A stretch of 64,000 nucleotides of DNA, from NCBI RefSeq assembly GCF_902506415.1, contig NZ_LR733275.1:1189651-1253650 (forward strand), read 5' to 3'. A program made the translations under genes and the position numbers. How positions within the stretch are numbered: the first letter of the stretch is position 1; each line of letters opens with the position of its first letter. Below are positions 28,532 through 38,196 of this stretch, one piece after another. The notes under the pieces are model-generated. The model made no database searches. It was not told the origin of the DNA and saw nothing but the letters and a program-made list of their open reading frames with translations. This stretch comes from Massilia sp. 9I (lineage in GTDB: Bacteria; Pseudomonadota; Gammaproteobacteria; Burkholderiales; Burkholderiaceae_D).

Positions 28532-29107
28532 TTAGACGTTGACGCCGTAGTTCTTGGCGAGAGGCCCGAGGCCGCCCGCAAAGCCCTGGCCGATGGCGCG
28601 GAATTTCCAGTCCGCGCCGTTACGATACACCTCGCCGAAGATCATCGCAGCTTCCGTCGAGCTGTCTTCCGACAGGTCGTAGCGCGCGATCTCGCTGTTG
28701 TTGGCCGCGTTGACGCAGCGGATGAAGGCCTTGTTGACCATGCCGAAGTTCTGGCGGCGGGTCTCGGCGTCGTGGATGGTCACGCCCAGCACGACCTTGT
28801 CGACGTCGGCCGGCACCTTGGACAGGTCGATCGACACGGTTTCGTCGTCGCCCTCGCCTTCGCCGGTACGGTTGTCGCCCGAGTGGACCACGGAGCCGTC
28901 GGCCGACTTCAGGTTGTTGTAGAAGATGAAGTCGCTATCCGAACGCACCTTGCCCTGCGCATCGAGCAGGAACACCGCGCCGTCGAGGTCGAAGCCGGCG
29001 CCGTCGGTGGCGCGGGTGTCCCAACCGAGGCCGACCTTCAGCTGGGTCAGGCCGGGAGCTTCTTTCGACAGGTTGACGTTGCCGCCTTTTTGCAGACTGA
29101 TTGCCAT
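28532..29107 (-). CDS. terD: TerD-family protein TerD
   Basis: A 191-residue protein, very like classical Ter[14 protein letters not shown] start, [41 protein letters not shown] and the acidic calcium site [10 protein letters not shown], then the Trp-Lys-Phe-Arg-Ala C-terminal motif. TerD binds calcium and acts in membrane-associated stress complexes. AGGAGAG precedes the ATG. It lies between the DUF475 gene and the AIM24 gene in one operon. A role in tellurite resistance cannot be claimed because terA, terB and the classical terC are absent. Confidence 0.94.
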   Translation of the reverse strand: MAISLQKGGNVNLSKEAPGLTQLKVGLGWDTRATDGAGFDLDGAVFLLDAQGKVRSDSDFIFYNNLKSADGSVVHSGDNRTGEGEGDDETVSIDLSKVPADVDKVVLGVTIHDAETRRQNFGMVNKAFIRCVNAANNSEIARYDLSEDSSTEAAMIFGEVYRNGADWKFRAIGQGFAGGLGPLAKNYGVNV

Positions 29108-29155
29108 GATTGTGACTCTCCTAAAAAGTTACTGCTTGAACACCGGGGGTAATAC

Positions 29156-29219
29156 GCATGCGGAGCTGGTGTTCTGCCGCTCCGCGTGCGGTTCTTGCCG
29201 GCGCCGGTCTCCCGGCGCC
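29156..29219 (-). other. Two tandem hairpins between the DUF475 gene and terD
   Basis: First stem 29156-29166 with 29179-29189 (11 bp, one mismatch); second stem GGCGCCGG (29200-29207) with CCGGCGCC (29212-29219), loop of 4. No T tract on the minus strand. They could be partial terminators or RNA processing sites that set different expression of DUF475 and terD. Confidence 0.5.
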
Positions 29220-29229
29220 CCTTGATTCC

Positions 29230-30276
29230 TTACGCAGCCAAAGCCGCGTGCTTCTTCTTGTGCTTGATCGAGCTCCACAGCGAGGCCAGGATGAAGGCCA
29301 CGCCCACGCCGCCGGTGATCAGCTCAGGCACGTGCATGTGCATACTGAGCAGCATGATCACGGCCAGGATACCGATCGCATAGTGCGCGCCGTGCTCCAG
29401 GTAGACAAACTCGTCGAGCGTGCCCTGGCGCACCAGGTAGACCGTCATCGAACGCACGAACATCGCACCGATCGCCAGGCCCAGCATGATGATCACGACG
29501 TCGGTGGTGATCGCAAACGCGCCGATCACGCCGTCGAAGCTGAACGATGCGTCGAGCACTTCGAGGTACAGGAAGCCGCCGATACCGCCCTTCTTGACCA
29601 TGTCGCCGACATTGCTGTTCTCATCCGACTCGCTCTTCTCGAGCAGGCTCGAGATCATGTCGACACCGATGTACACCAGGATGCCCCACAGGCCGGCGAC
29701 CAGCACGATCATGCGCTGCGCGTCCGGCACATAGCTGGTCGCGAACATCAGGGCGCCCAGGGACACCAGCACCGAGATCGACGACACCTTGCCGAGCGAA
29801 CCCAGCTTCTTCTCGACGTTGCCGAGCCAGTGCACTTCCTTCTCGTCATCCAGCAGGAAGTTCAGGAAAACCAGCAGCAGGAACATGCCGCCGAAGGCCG
29901 CCACTTCCGCGTGGTGGTTGGTCAGGTGCGAAGAGAACTCCTTCGGATTGCTCAGTGCCAAGTTCCAGACTTCCATGATGCCCAGATCGGCCGCCACGGC
30001 GACGATCACCAGCGGGAAGACCAGGCGCATGCCGAACACGGCGATGATCATGCCCAGGCCCAGGAACAGCTTGAGCCAGAATTCGTTCCAGCCTTTCAGC
30101 ACCGAGGCGTTCACCACCGCGTTGTCGAAAGACAGTGAAACTTCCATCACCGACAGGATGGCCGTGACGCCGAGCGCCGTAATCATGCCGGCGATGCCGC
30201 CATGGTCGTAGCCCCACCAGCCGGCGAGCGCCATACAGACGGCGGTCACAATGAATGACCACGTAAAGTGCTTCAT
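29230..30276 (-). CDS. DUF475 / TerC-like integral membrane protein
   Basis: A 348-residue protein with about nine membrane helices, of the DUF475 branch of the TerC/LysE-like superfamily. Both acidic membrane motifs are present: VMEVSLSFDNAVVNASVLKG near 43-62 and YLEVLDASFSFDGVIGAFAI near 216-235. Members are thought to move divalent metal ions and often accompany TerD proteins. It is the first gene of the operon; the divergent NhaR-like regulator starts 130 bases upstream, and the shared intergenic stretch is AT-richer and should hold both promoters. Confidence 0.92.
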   Translation of the reverse strand: MKHFTWSFIVTAVCMALAGWWGYDHGGIAGMITALGVTAILSVMEVSLSFDNAVVNASVLKGWNEFWLKLFLGLGMIIAVFGMRLVFPLVIVAVAADLGIMEVWNLALSNPKEFSSHLTNHHAEVAAFGGMFLLLVFLNFLLDDEKEVHWLGNVEKKLGSLGKVSSISVLVSLGALMFATSYVPDAQRMIVLVAGLWGILVYIGVDMISSLLEKSESDENSNVGDMVKKGGIGGFLYLEVLDASFSFDGVIGAFAITTDVVIIMLGLAIGAMFVRSMTVYLVRQGTLDEFVYLEHGAHYAIGILAVIMLLSMHMHVPELITGGVGVAFILASLWSSIKHKKKHAALAA

Positions 30277-30405
30277 GTTTTCGTTCCCCTTGTTGTTGAG
30301 TTAGCGGCTTATTGATTTGTTCAACCGACAGGCGCAAGTATGGGGCTTGCAGCTTTATAGAAAAAGCGAAGATAATCGAAGAATTACTTCATAAAAACGG
30401 AAGAG

Positions 30406-31314
30406 ATGAACCATAGCCCCCCGAATTTCCGCCACCTGTACTACTTCTGGGTGGTTGCCAAGGAAGGCAGCATCACGCGCGCCGCCGAGCGCCTCGGCCT
30501 GGCCATCCAGACCGTCAGCACCCAGCTGGCCCAGCTCGAGCAATCGATGGGGAAGGCCTTGTTCACCCAGCAGGGCCGGCGCCTGAACTTAACAGAAGCC
30601 GGGCGCCTGGCCTTGTCCTATGCGGACCAAATCTTCCTTCTGGGAGAGCAGATGCAGGAAGCGATGGCCGAGGCCGACAGCGCGCGCACCCGGCTGACGG
30701 TCGGCATCTCGGATTCGCTCCCCAAGCTGACCGCCTATCGCCTGCTGGAAATCGCCACCCAGCTGCCGCGCCCGGTGCGCCTGGTGTGCTACGAGGGCGA
30801 ATTCGACGAGCTGCTGGCCGATCTCGCCCTGCACAAGCTGGACGTGGTGCTGACCGACCGCGCGGTGCGCTCGGGTACGACCTTGCGCGTGTTCAGCCAT
30901 TTGCTGTCCGACAGCGAGACCATCGTGGTCGGCGTCCCTGCCCTGGCGAAGGACTGGGGCGCGGACTTCCCGCGTTCCCTGAACGGCGCGCCGTTCCTGC
31001 TGCCGACACGCAATAATGCCCTGCGCGGGAAGATCGACGAATGGTTCGAGCTCTCCGGCGTGCGGCCCGACGTGGTCGGCGAGTTCGAGGACAACGCCCT
31101 GCTCAACACCTTCGGCCGGCGCGGCCTCGGCCTGTTCTTCGCCCCGGCAGCCCTGGCCCACGACATCGAGGAACAGTTCGGCGCCATCCTGGTGGGGCGC
31201 GTACCGCAGGTGCGCGAGCACTTTTATGCCGTTTCGAATGAGCGCAAGATCAAGCACCCGGCCGTGGAAGCCATCCTCTCCGCGGTCCATAAGGGGGTGC
31301 TGGCAGGCACATGA
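30406..31314 (+). CDS. nhaR: LysR-family transcriptional activator NhaR-like
   Basis: A 302-residue LysR-type regulator. The helix-turn-helix segment (LYYFWVVAKEGSITRAAERLGLAIQTVSTQLAQLE) has the LYYFW/QTVS pattern of NhaR, which in E. coli senses sodium to induce the NhaA antiporter. The effector domain keeps RLTVGISDSLPKL and LHKLDVVLTD. No nhaA is adjacent; it is divergent from the DUF475-ter operon and is followed 48 bases on by a CNNM/CorC gene. By position it may control the ter operon, though LysR sites were not identified. ATG follows AAGAG. Confidence 0.88.
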   Translation: MNHSPPNFRHLYYFWVVAKEGSITRAAERLGLAIQTVSTQLAQLEQSMGKALFTQQGRRLNLTEAGRLALSYADQIFLLGEQMQEAMAEADSARTRLTVGISDSLPKLTAYRLLEIATQLPRPVRLVCYEGEFDELLADLALHKLDVVLTDRAVRSGTTLRVFSHLLSDSETIVVGVPALAKDWGADFPRSLNGAPFLLPTRNNALRGKIDEWFELSGVRPDVVGEFEDNALLNTFGRRGLGLFFAPAALAHDIEEQFGAILVGRVPQVREHFYAVSNERKIKHPAVEAILSAVHKGVLAGT

Positions 31315-31361
31315 CGGTACAATGGAGACGGCTATTGCTATTTTTTAACTAAATCTCTTCA

Positions 31362-32702
31362 ATGGAAAACTTTTTATTTGTCGTTCTCGCCCTGTTCCTG
31401 GTGGCGCTGAACGGCTTCTACGTGGCGGCTGAGTTCAGCATCGTCACGTTGCGCAAGACCCGCGTACGCGCCATCGCCAAGACTGCCGGCCTGCGCGGAC
31501 GCATCCTAGGCAAAGTCCACGACAAGCTCGACGCCTACCTCTCCGCCTGCCAGCTCGGCATCACCCTCGCCTCGCTGGGCCTGGGCTGGGTCGGCGAACC
31601 GGCGTTTGCCAGCCTGCTCGAACCGGTGTTCGCCTTACTGGGCGTCACCTCCCCCGAACTGATCCACGGCGTCTCCTTCGTGGTGGCCTTTTCGGTCATC
31701 TCTTTTCTCCACATCGTGGTGGGCGAGCTGGCCCCGAAAACGCTCGCGATCCGGATTCCCGAAGTGGTGGCGCTGTGGTGCGCCATCCCGCTGTATGCGT
31801 TCTACTGGGCGATGTACCCGGCGATCTGGCTGCTCAACGCCAGCGCCAACATGGTGCTGCGCATCGCCGGCCTGGCCGGCAGCGGCAGCCACGAGACCCA
31901 CTACTCGACCGACGAGCTGAAGATGATCCTGCGCACCAGCACGCCGGGCGAGAAGTTCACCAACGACGAGCGCAACATCCTGGCCCAGTCGCTCGACTTC
32001 AGCCAGCTGGCGGTGTCCGACCTGATGCGGCCGATCAACGAGGTCAGTGCGCTGTACGCCAGCCGCACCCTGGAAGAAAACATGGAAACGGTGCGCCGCA
32101 ACCGCTTCTCGCGCTATCCCTACTTCGACGAAGAGGGCGAGGAAGTGCTGGGCGTGATCCACCTGAAGGACCTGTTCTTCGCCCAGCAGGCCGGCCGCAC
32201 CATCACCGACCTGACCCAGCACCTGCGTCCGGTCGAGACCATCTCGGCGCGCACCAAGGCGCAGGACATCTTCCGGCGCTTCCGCAGCGGCGCCCCACAC
32301 TTCGCCCTGATCGGCGAGAAGGGCAAGCGCCCGGTCGGCTTCATCACGCTCGACAACCTGCTGGGCGCGATGGTGGGCGAGATCCGCGACGAGTTCCGGA
32401 TGAACGAGAACGACTGGATGTCCCAGCCCGACGGCACCTACATCGGCAAGGCCAGCCTGCCGATCTTCTCGCTCGAGCGCCTGCTCGGGATCGACATCGA
32501 CAACGAGGAAATGGGCCTGGACGACGTCGAATCGGTCGGTGGCCTCCTGATGGCCAAGCTGGGCGACATCCCCAAGCAGGGCCAGCGCATCGGCTTCCCG
32601 CAGTTCGACGTGGTGGTCAAGAAAATGAACGGTCCGCGCATCCTGCTGGTGAAGGTCTTCCCCCGGGTGGAACGCGAAGACGGGCACGACGAGCACGACT
32701 GA
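31362..32702 (+). CDS. CNNM/CorC-family membrane transporter (hemolysin-related)
   Basis: A 446-residue protein with an N-terminal CNNM (DUF21) domain of four hydrophobic segments (residues 1-200; FLVALNGFYVAAEFSIVTLRKTRV), CBS pair about 215-345 (DLMRPINEVSALYA) and C-terminal CorC_HlyC domain about 360-440. Members export or sense magnesium and cobalt; the hemolysin label is historical. It follows the NhaR-like gene on the same strand and could be cotranscribed. After the stop are about 105 bases that end in a hairpin before the RsbQ-like gene. Confidence 0.9.
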   Translation: MENFLFVVLALFLVALNGFYVAAEFSIVTLRKTRVRAIAKTAGLRGRILGKVHDKLDAYLSACQLGITLASLGLGWVGEPAFASLLEPVFALLGVTSPELIHGVSFVVAFSVISFLHIVVGELAPKTLAIRIPEVVALWCAIPLYAFYWAMYPAIWLLNASANMVLRIAGLAGSGSHETHYSTDELKMILRTSTPGEKFTNDERNILAQSLDFSQLAVSDLMRPINEVSALYASRTLEENMETVRRNRFSRYPYFDEEGEEVLGVIHLKDLFFAQQAGRTITDLTQHLRPVETISARTKAQDIFRRFRSGAPHFALIGEKGKRPVGFITLDNLLGAMVGEIRDEFRMNENDWMSQPDGTYIGKASLPIFSLERLLGIDIDNEEMGLDDVESVGGLLMAKLGDIPKQGQRIGFPQFDVVVKKMNGPRILLVKVFPRVEREDGHDEHD

Positions 32703-32761
32703 AACGTTTCCAGCGCCACGATGTCAACAAGTTGTTGCGTTTGCAATATCCGAAGCGCATA

Positions 32762-32801
32762 CTTGTGGTTGCAGGGTTTCCCCGGCGGTTGCAACCACGA
32801 G
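32762..32801 (+). promoter_or_regulatory. 12 bp inverted repeat directly upstream of the rsbQ-like gene
   Basis: CTTGTGGTTGCA (32762-32773) and TGCAACCACGAG (32790-32801), 11 of 12 pairing, 16-base spacer. The right arm touches the Shine-Dalgarno GGAG (32801-32804) of the gene that starts at 32809. It can act as an operator or as an mRNA hairpin that occludes ribosome entry. Confidence 0.5.
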
Positions 32802-32808
32802 GAGCATC

Positions 32809-33612
32809 ATGTCCGTGCAAGTCCGTAACAACGTCCACATCAGCGGCGGCGGCGGGGCCACCATGGTGTTCTCCCATGGTTTCGGCTGCGACCAGACCAT
32901 GTGGCGCTACCTGACCCCCGCGTTCGAAGACCGGTTTCGCGTCATCACCTATGACCTGGTCGGCAGCGGCCGCTCCGACCTTTCCTACTACGACCGGCAG
33001 CGCTATAGCACTCTTCACGGTTACGCCGACGACCTGTTGCAGATCCTCGACGCTTGCGCCACCGGTCCGGTGGTGCTGGTCGGGCACTCGGTGAGCGCCA
33101 TGATCGGCATGCTCGCGACCATCAAGGCGCCCGAACGCTTCGTGGCCCAGGTGATGGTGGCGCCATCAAGCTGCTACATCAACGATGCCGGCTACGTCGG
33201 CGGCTTCGAGCGCGGCGACATCGACGAGCTGCTCGAGACCATGGAAGCGAACTACCTCGGCTGGTCGAGCAGCCTGGCGCCCGCCATCATGGGCGCGCCC
33301 GAGCGCCCCACCCTGCGCGACGAACTTACCGACAGCTTCTGCCGCAACGATCCCGACATCGCCAAGCACTTCGCACGCGTGACCTTCCTGTCCGACCACC
33401 GCGCCGACCTGCCGGCATCCACCACGCCGGCCCTGATCCTGCAGTGCAGCGAGGACCTGATCGCGCCGCGCAGCGCCGGCGACTACCTGGCCCGCCACCT
33501 GCCCTCTTGCGAGCTCCATGTGATCGACAACATCGGGCACTGCCCGCACATGAGCGCGCCTACCGCCAGCTCGCGCGCGATCGACGCGTTCCTGGCCGCG
33601 ACCCTCGACTAG
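32809..33612 (+). CDS. RsbQ-like alpha/beta hydrolase
   Basis: A 267-residue alpha/beta hydrolase closely resembling Bacillus RsbQ, the partner of the PAS phosphatase RsbP in energy-stress signalling and relative of plant karrikin/strigolactone receptors. Shared features: FSHGFGCDQTMW, YDLVGSGRSDLSYYD, GYADDLLQ, catalytic Ser94 (VGHSVSAMIGM), Asp216 (LILQCSEDLIAP) and His244 (GHCPHMS), matching RsbQ S96/D219/H247. The next gene begins 2 bases later and carries the PAS type found in RsbP, so the pair is likely a functional unit. The ligand is unknown. Confidence 0.92.
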   Translation: MSVQVRNNVHISGGGGATMVFSHGFGCDQTMWRYLTPAFEDRFRVITYDLVGSGRSDLSYYDRQRYSTLHGYADDLLQILDACATGPVVLVGHSVSAMIGMLATIKAPERFVAQVMVAPSSCYINDAGYVGGFERGDIDELLETMEANYLGWSSSLAPAIMGAPERPTLRDELTDSFCRNDPDIAKHFARVTFLSDHRADLPASTTPALILQCSEDLIAPRSAGDYLARHLPSCELHVIDNIGHCPHMSAPTASSRAIDAFLAATLD

Positions 33613-33613
33613 C

Positions 33614-35182
<1,569 letters not shown>

Positions 35183-35262
35183 GCCGTGACAATGTGCTCA
35201 TTTTCAGTCCGGTGCGCATGGTATGCTGGGCTTTCGTTCCATGTTCATGTTTCGGTGCATCC

Positions 35263-35478
35263 GTGAAGAACATTCATTTTCCCTTGCGCGTCCAGCTGGC
35301 CTTCTACGCCTTCGCCCTGAGCTTGTCCACGGCGGCCATCAAGTGCTTCTCCCTGCTCAGCGGCGTGGCGTTTCCGAACGTTTTCTACCTCATCGGCGGC
35401 GTCATCAGCGTGGTCATCTTCTGGCTGTTCCTGGCCCTGATGCTGAGCGTGATGTCCTGGACAGACGAACGGGCGTAA
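35263..35478 (+). CDS. Small two-helix membrane protein
   Basis: From the GTG at 35263 the product is 71 residues (starting Met-Lys-Asn-Ile-His-Phe) with two membrane helices (about 9-30 and 38-62) and a short acidic tail. In-frame starts at 35194 (GTG) and 35218 (ATG) would add a less plausible Cys-rich leader, so 35263 is a judgement. No family recognised. It lies 11 bases before the HIT gene and may share its transcript. Confidence 0.5.
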   Translation: MKNIHFPLRVQLAFYAFALSLSTAAIKCFSLLSGVAFPNVFYLIGGVISVVIFWLFLALMLSVMSWTDERA

Positions 35479-35488
35479 AGGAACCCCG

Positions 35489-35911
35489 ATGGACTACGAT
35501 TCCCACAATCCTTTCGCCCGGATCCTGCGCGGCGAACTGCCCTGCGTGAAGGTCTACGAAGACGCCTTCACGCTCGCCATCATGGACATCATGCCGCAGG
35601 CCGAGGGGCATGTGCTGGTACTGCCCAAGGAGCCGGCGGCCGAGCTGTTCGACCTGTCCGACGAGGCCGCGGCCGCGTGCATCCGGACCACGAAGAAAAT
35701 CGCGGCGGCCGTCAAGGCGGCCATGGAGGCGCCGGGCATCATGGTGGCCCAATTGAATGGCAGCGCGGCCGGCCAGACGGTCCCGCACGTCCACTTCCAC
35801 ATCATCCCGCGCGAACAGGCGGCGGCGCTCAAGCCGCATGCGGCGGTGGCGGCGGACGCCGAGCAGCTGCGCGCGCTGGCCGAGCGCATCATTGCGGCCC
35901 TGCCCACCTAG
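35489..35911 (+). CDS. HIT-family nucleotide-binding hydrolase
   Basis: A 140-residue histidine-triad protein, of the family that hydrolyses nucleoside phosphoramidates or dinucleotides. It begins with FARILRGELPCVKVYED, has the DIMPQAEGHVLVLPK strand, and the triad QTVPHVHFHIIPR near residues 94-106. Length is typical (about 110-150). AAAGGA lies upstream of the ATG. No functional link with the kinase upstream is evident. A palindromic repeat follows. Confidence 0.93.
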   Translation: MDYDSHNPFARILRGELPCVKVYEDAFTLAIMDIMPQAEGHVLVLPKEPAAELFDLSDEAAAACIRTTKKIAAAVKAAMEAPGIMVAQLNGSAAGQTVPHVHFHIIPREQAAALKPHAAVAADAEQLRALAERIIAALPT

Positions 35912-35950
35912 TCTCACCGAGAAATCCGGTCCAGACGTCCTTCGATGAGC

Positions 35951-36035
35951 GATGAGGGTCAGATCTAACATTCCAACACGAACTCAACAATATTGCGGAA
36001 GAGGCCGTGTAGAAATGTCAGACCTGACCCTCATC
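35951..36035. repeat. 85 bp palindromic repeat (MITE/REP-like)
   Basis: Two 30-base arms (35951-35980 and 36006-36035) are inverted copies of each other with 26 of 30 positions matching, around a 25-base loop. The outer end is GATGAGGGTCAG. It lies between the HIT gene and a small gene. Such GGGTCAGATCTGACATT-type palindromes are scattered in genomes of this family, to my recollection; no transposase is nearby and no target duplication was found. Confidence 0.8.
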
Positions 36036-36063
36036 TGTCTTCAATGAACTACAAGGAAATAAC

Positions 36064-36237
36064 ATGTCAACTTCCGAAAATCCCAAGAACCGCGCATGGA
36101 TCGGCGCAGGCCTGTGCTTCGGCGTGGCGATCGGCTGCGGCATCGGCGTGGCGATGAACAATCTCGCGCTGGGCATCGGCCCGGGAATCGCGATCGGCGT
36201 CGGATTCGGCATCCTGATGTCGAAGCGGCGGCGCTAA
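36064..36237 (+). CDS. Small glycine-rich membrane protein, 57 aa
   Basis: A 57-residue product, too short for many gene finders. It starts MSTSENPKNRAW, then a Gly/Ala/Ile-rich hydrophobic region with repeated Gly spacing (GAGLCFGVAIGCGIGVAM and a second GLG-like half) suggesting two glycine-zipper helices, and ends in SKRRR. AAGGAA is 6 bases before the ATG. The good ribosome site and charge layout (positive C terminus) support expression. It follows a palindromic repeat and precedes the TerC gene by about 100 bases. Confidence 0.65.
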   Translation: MSTSENPKNRAWIGAGLCFGVAIGCGIGVAMNNLALGIGPGIAIGVGFGILMSKRRR

Positions 36238-36334
36238 GGGGGGTGCGTTTCTCGATCTGACCCGTGCCCCTCGCAGGCGCGCTCGTCGCGGCGCCCCGCG
36301 CTGCTACCATGGTGTTTTTTAACAGGGAGCGACC

Positions 36335-37090
36335 ATGGAATTACTAGCCGACCCGAACATCTGGATTGCCTTCCTGATGCTGAGCGCCCTCGAGATCGTC
36401 CTCGGGGTCGACAACATCATCTTCATTTCGATCCTGGTCGGCCGCCTGCCGCCCGAAATGCGCGACAAGGCGAGGCGCCTCGGCCTGGGTTTCGCCATGG
36501 TGTCGCGCCTGCTGCTGCTGTTCTCGCTGAGCTGGGTGATGGGGCTGACGGCGGATCTCTTCAATGTAGCCGGCCAGGGCATCAGCGGACGCGACCTGGT
36601 CCTGCTGTTCGGCGGCCTGTTCCTGCTCTATAAGGCCTCGCACGAGATCTTCGTCGAAGTGGAAGCCAAGGACGCGGCCGGGCCGCAGGATGTTGCCGGC
36701 ACCGCCGCCGCAGCCGCGGCGAGCAAGAAGCTGTTCTGGAGCATCATCGGCCAGATCGCCGTGATCGACATCGTGTTCTCGCTCGACTCCGTCATCACGG
36801 CGGTCGGGATGGTGGACCACATCAGCGTGATGGTGGCGGCCGTGATCTTTTCCGTGCTGGTGATGCTGGTGGCGGCCAAGCCGATCGGCGACTTCGTCGA
36901 CCGCCATCCGTCGGTCAAGGTGCTGGCATTGGCCTTCCTGGTCATGGTCGGCATGGCGCTGACGGCGGAAGCCTTCGATGCCGACATCCCGAAGGGCTAT
37001 ATCTACGCCGCCATGGCCTTCTCGCTGGTGGTGGAGGGCCTTAATATCCGGGCGCGCGCCAAGCGCAAGGCCTTGCCACCGAGGGTCTGA
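36335..37090 (+). CDS. TerC-family integral membrane protein
   Basis: A 251-residue protein with about seven membrane helices, consisting of a TerC domain alone. The paired acidic motifs are LGVDNIIF (about 25-32) and SLDSVITAVGM (about 148-158), the metal site of Mn-exporting TerC/Alx proteins. An Ala-rich loop (GTAAAAAASKK) separates the halves. GGGAG precedes the ATG. It is a close relative of the TerC domain at 6658-8223. No riboswitch recognised in the 97 bases before it. Confidence 0.92.
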   Translation: MELLADPNIWIAFLMLSALEIVLGVDNIIFISILVGRLPPEMRDKARRLGLGFAMVSRLLLLFSLSWVMGLTADLFNVAGQGISGRDLVLLFGGLFLLYKASHEIFVEVEAKDAAGPQDVAGTAAAAAASKKLFWSIIGQIAVIDIVFSLDSVITAVGMVDHISVMVAAVIFSVLVMLVAAKPIGDFVDRHPSVKVLALAFLVMVGMALTAEAFDADIPKGYIYAAMAFSLVVEGLNIRARAKRKALPPRV

Positions 37091-37116
37091 GCTTGACGTG
37101 ACGGTGCCGGCCAAAC

Positions 37117-37884
37117 TCAAGCCGGCATCGTTTCCCCGGGCCGCAGCGTCAGCACCCGGAAGCCGCTGCGCGTCACCGCCACCGTATGCTCGAACTGCGC
37201 CGACAGCTGGCCGTCGACAGTGACCACGGTCCAGCCATCGTCCTCGGTGCGCACTGCCCGGCGTCCCTGGTTGAGCATCGGTTCGATGGTGAAGGTCATT
37301 CCTTCGCGCAGCACCAGGCCGGTCTGCGGCCGGCCCCAGTGCAGCACCTGCGGCGCCTCGTGCATCTCGCGCCCGATGCCGTGGCCGCAGTATTCCCTGA
37401 CGATCGAATAGCCGTGCCTGCTTGCGTGGCGCTCGATCGCGTGGCCGATGTCGCCCAGCCGGGCGCCGGGGCGCACCGCGCGGATGCCCTTCCACATTGC
37501 CTCGTAGGTCACCTTCACCAGCCGCTTCGCGCCTGGCGCCACCTCGCCGACCAGGTAGGTCTTGCTGGAATCGGCGATGTAGCCGTTCTTCTCCAGCGTG
37601 ATGTCGAGGTTGACGATGTCGCCGCTTTGCAGGATCTCGGTGCTCGAGGGCACGCCGTGGCACACCACCTGGTTGCGCGAGGCGTTCAGCGCATAGGCGT
37701 AGCCGTATTGCCCCTTGCTGGCCGGGCGCGCCGCCAGCTCATCGACGATGTAGCGTTCGACCAGGTCGTTGACCTGCATGGTCGACATGCCCACCAGGCT
37801 TTGCCGGTCCAGGAAGGCGAACACCTGTGCCAGCAGCCGGCCCGACTCCGCCATGAGCGCAAGCTCGTCCGCGCGCTTGATCAT
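37117..37884 (-). CDS. map: Type I methionine aminopeptidase
   Basis: Removes N-terminal Met from nascent proteins. The 255-residue protein has the expected metal ligands: Asp in VNLDITLEKNGYIADSSKTY, His in YCGHGIGREMHE, Glu in FTIEPMLN and the final Glu in the C-terminal QFEHTVAVT. It starts at ATG 37884, overlapping the stop of the ParD-like gene (ATGA), so the two are translationally coupled. A short stem around the stop (37105-37127) may be the end of the transcript. This may be a second, non-essential copy, since the usual map lies beside rpsB. Confidence 0.93.
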   Translation of the reverse strand: MIKRADELALMAESGRLLAQVFAFLDRQSLVGMSTMQVNDLVERYIVDELAARPASKGQYGYAYALNASRNQVVCHGVPSSTEILQSGDIVNLDITLEKNGYIADSSKTYLVGEVAPGAKRLVKVTYEAMWKGIRAVRPGARLGDIGHAIERHASRHGYSIVREYCGHGIGREMHEAPQVLHWGRPQTGLVLREGMTFTIEPMLNQGRRAVRTEDDGWTVVTVDGQLSAQFEHTVAVTRSGFRVLTLRPGETMPA

Positions 37885-38123
37885 GCGGCTGATGCCTTGA
37901 CGGCTTCGGGTACGCCTCCCGCCACCCTTACCTTCTCGGGCGCGACGCCGGCCGCCTTCAGCTCAGCCGCGACGATCTCGTTGAAGCTCAGCGTCGGATT
38001 CATTTCGCACAGCATGCCGACCTTGATCCAGAACGCCGCCTGGGCATTGATCGAGCGGCAGGACACGCTGCTCGCCTTGCGGATCTGGTCATGCACTTCG
38101 TCGTCGATGTTCACAATACCCAC
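37881..38123 (-). CDS. ParD-like (PF11903-type) antitoxin-like protein
   Basis: An 80-residue DNA-binding-type protein of the ParD_like family (GIVNIDDEVHDQIRKASSVSCRSINAQAAFWIKVGM), with a ribbon-helix-helix N-terminal part. The GTG at 38123 is preferred: SD GGAG lies 6 bases upstream and the family starts at this Gly-Ile-Val; the ATG at 38135 has none. It overlaps map at its end. The family is called antitoxin-like, but the partner is the aminopeptidase gene, not a toxin. A consensus promoter with direct repeats precedes it, suggesting autoregulation. Confidence 0.82.
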   Translation of the reverse strand: MGIVNIDDEVHDQIRKASSVSCRSINAQAAFWIKVGMLCEMNPTLSFNEIVAAELKAAGVAPEKVRVAGGVPEAVKASAA

Positions 38124-38130
38124 AATACAC

Positions 38131-38180
38131 TCCATATATGTTCCATATACGGATTATATACTGAACGGACGAAATGGCAA
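38131..38180 (-). promoter_or_regulatory. Promoter and repeat operator of the ParD-like/map operon
   Basis: On the minus strand TTGCCA (38180 to 38175) and TATAAT (38158 to 38153) form a strong sigma-70 promoter with a 16-base spacer. Just downstream TATATGGA occurs twice (38149 to 38142 and 38138 to 38131) with an 11-base period, one helical turn, covering the start site and the Shine-Dalgarno. This is a likely autoregulatory site. Confidence 0.72.
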
Positions 38181-38196
38181 AACAGCCGAACCCTGC

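Noticed and set aside
27174..30276. Classical tellurite resistance operon
   Set aside because: Only TerD-family proteins and a DUF475 exporter are present; terA and terB are missing, so only a ter-type stress operon is supported.
35194..35262. Longer start of the small two-helix gene at 35194
   Set aside because: The added residues are Cys-rich and atypical, while the GTG at 35263 gives a normal basic start; neither has a good ribosome site, so the choice is tentative.
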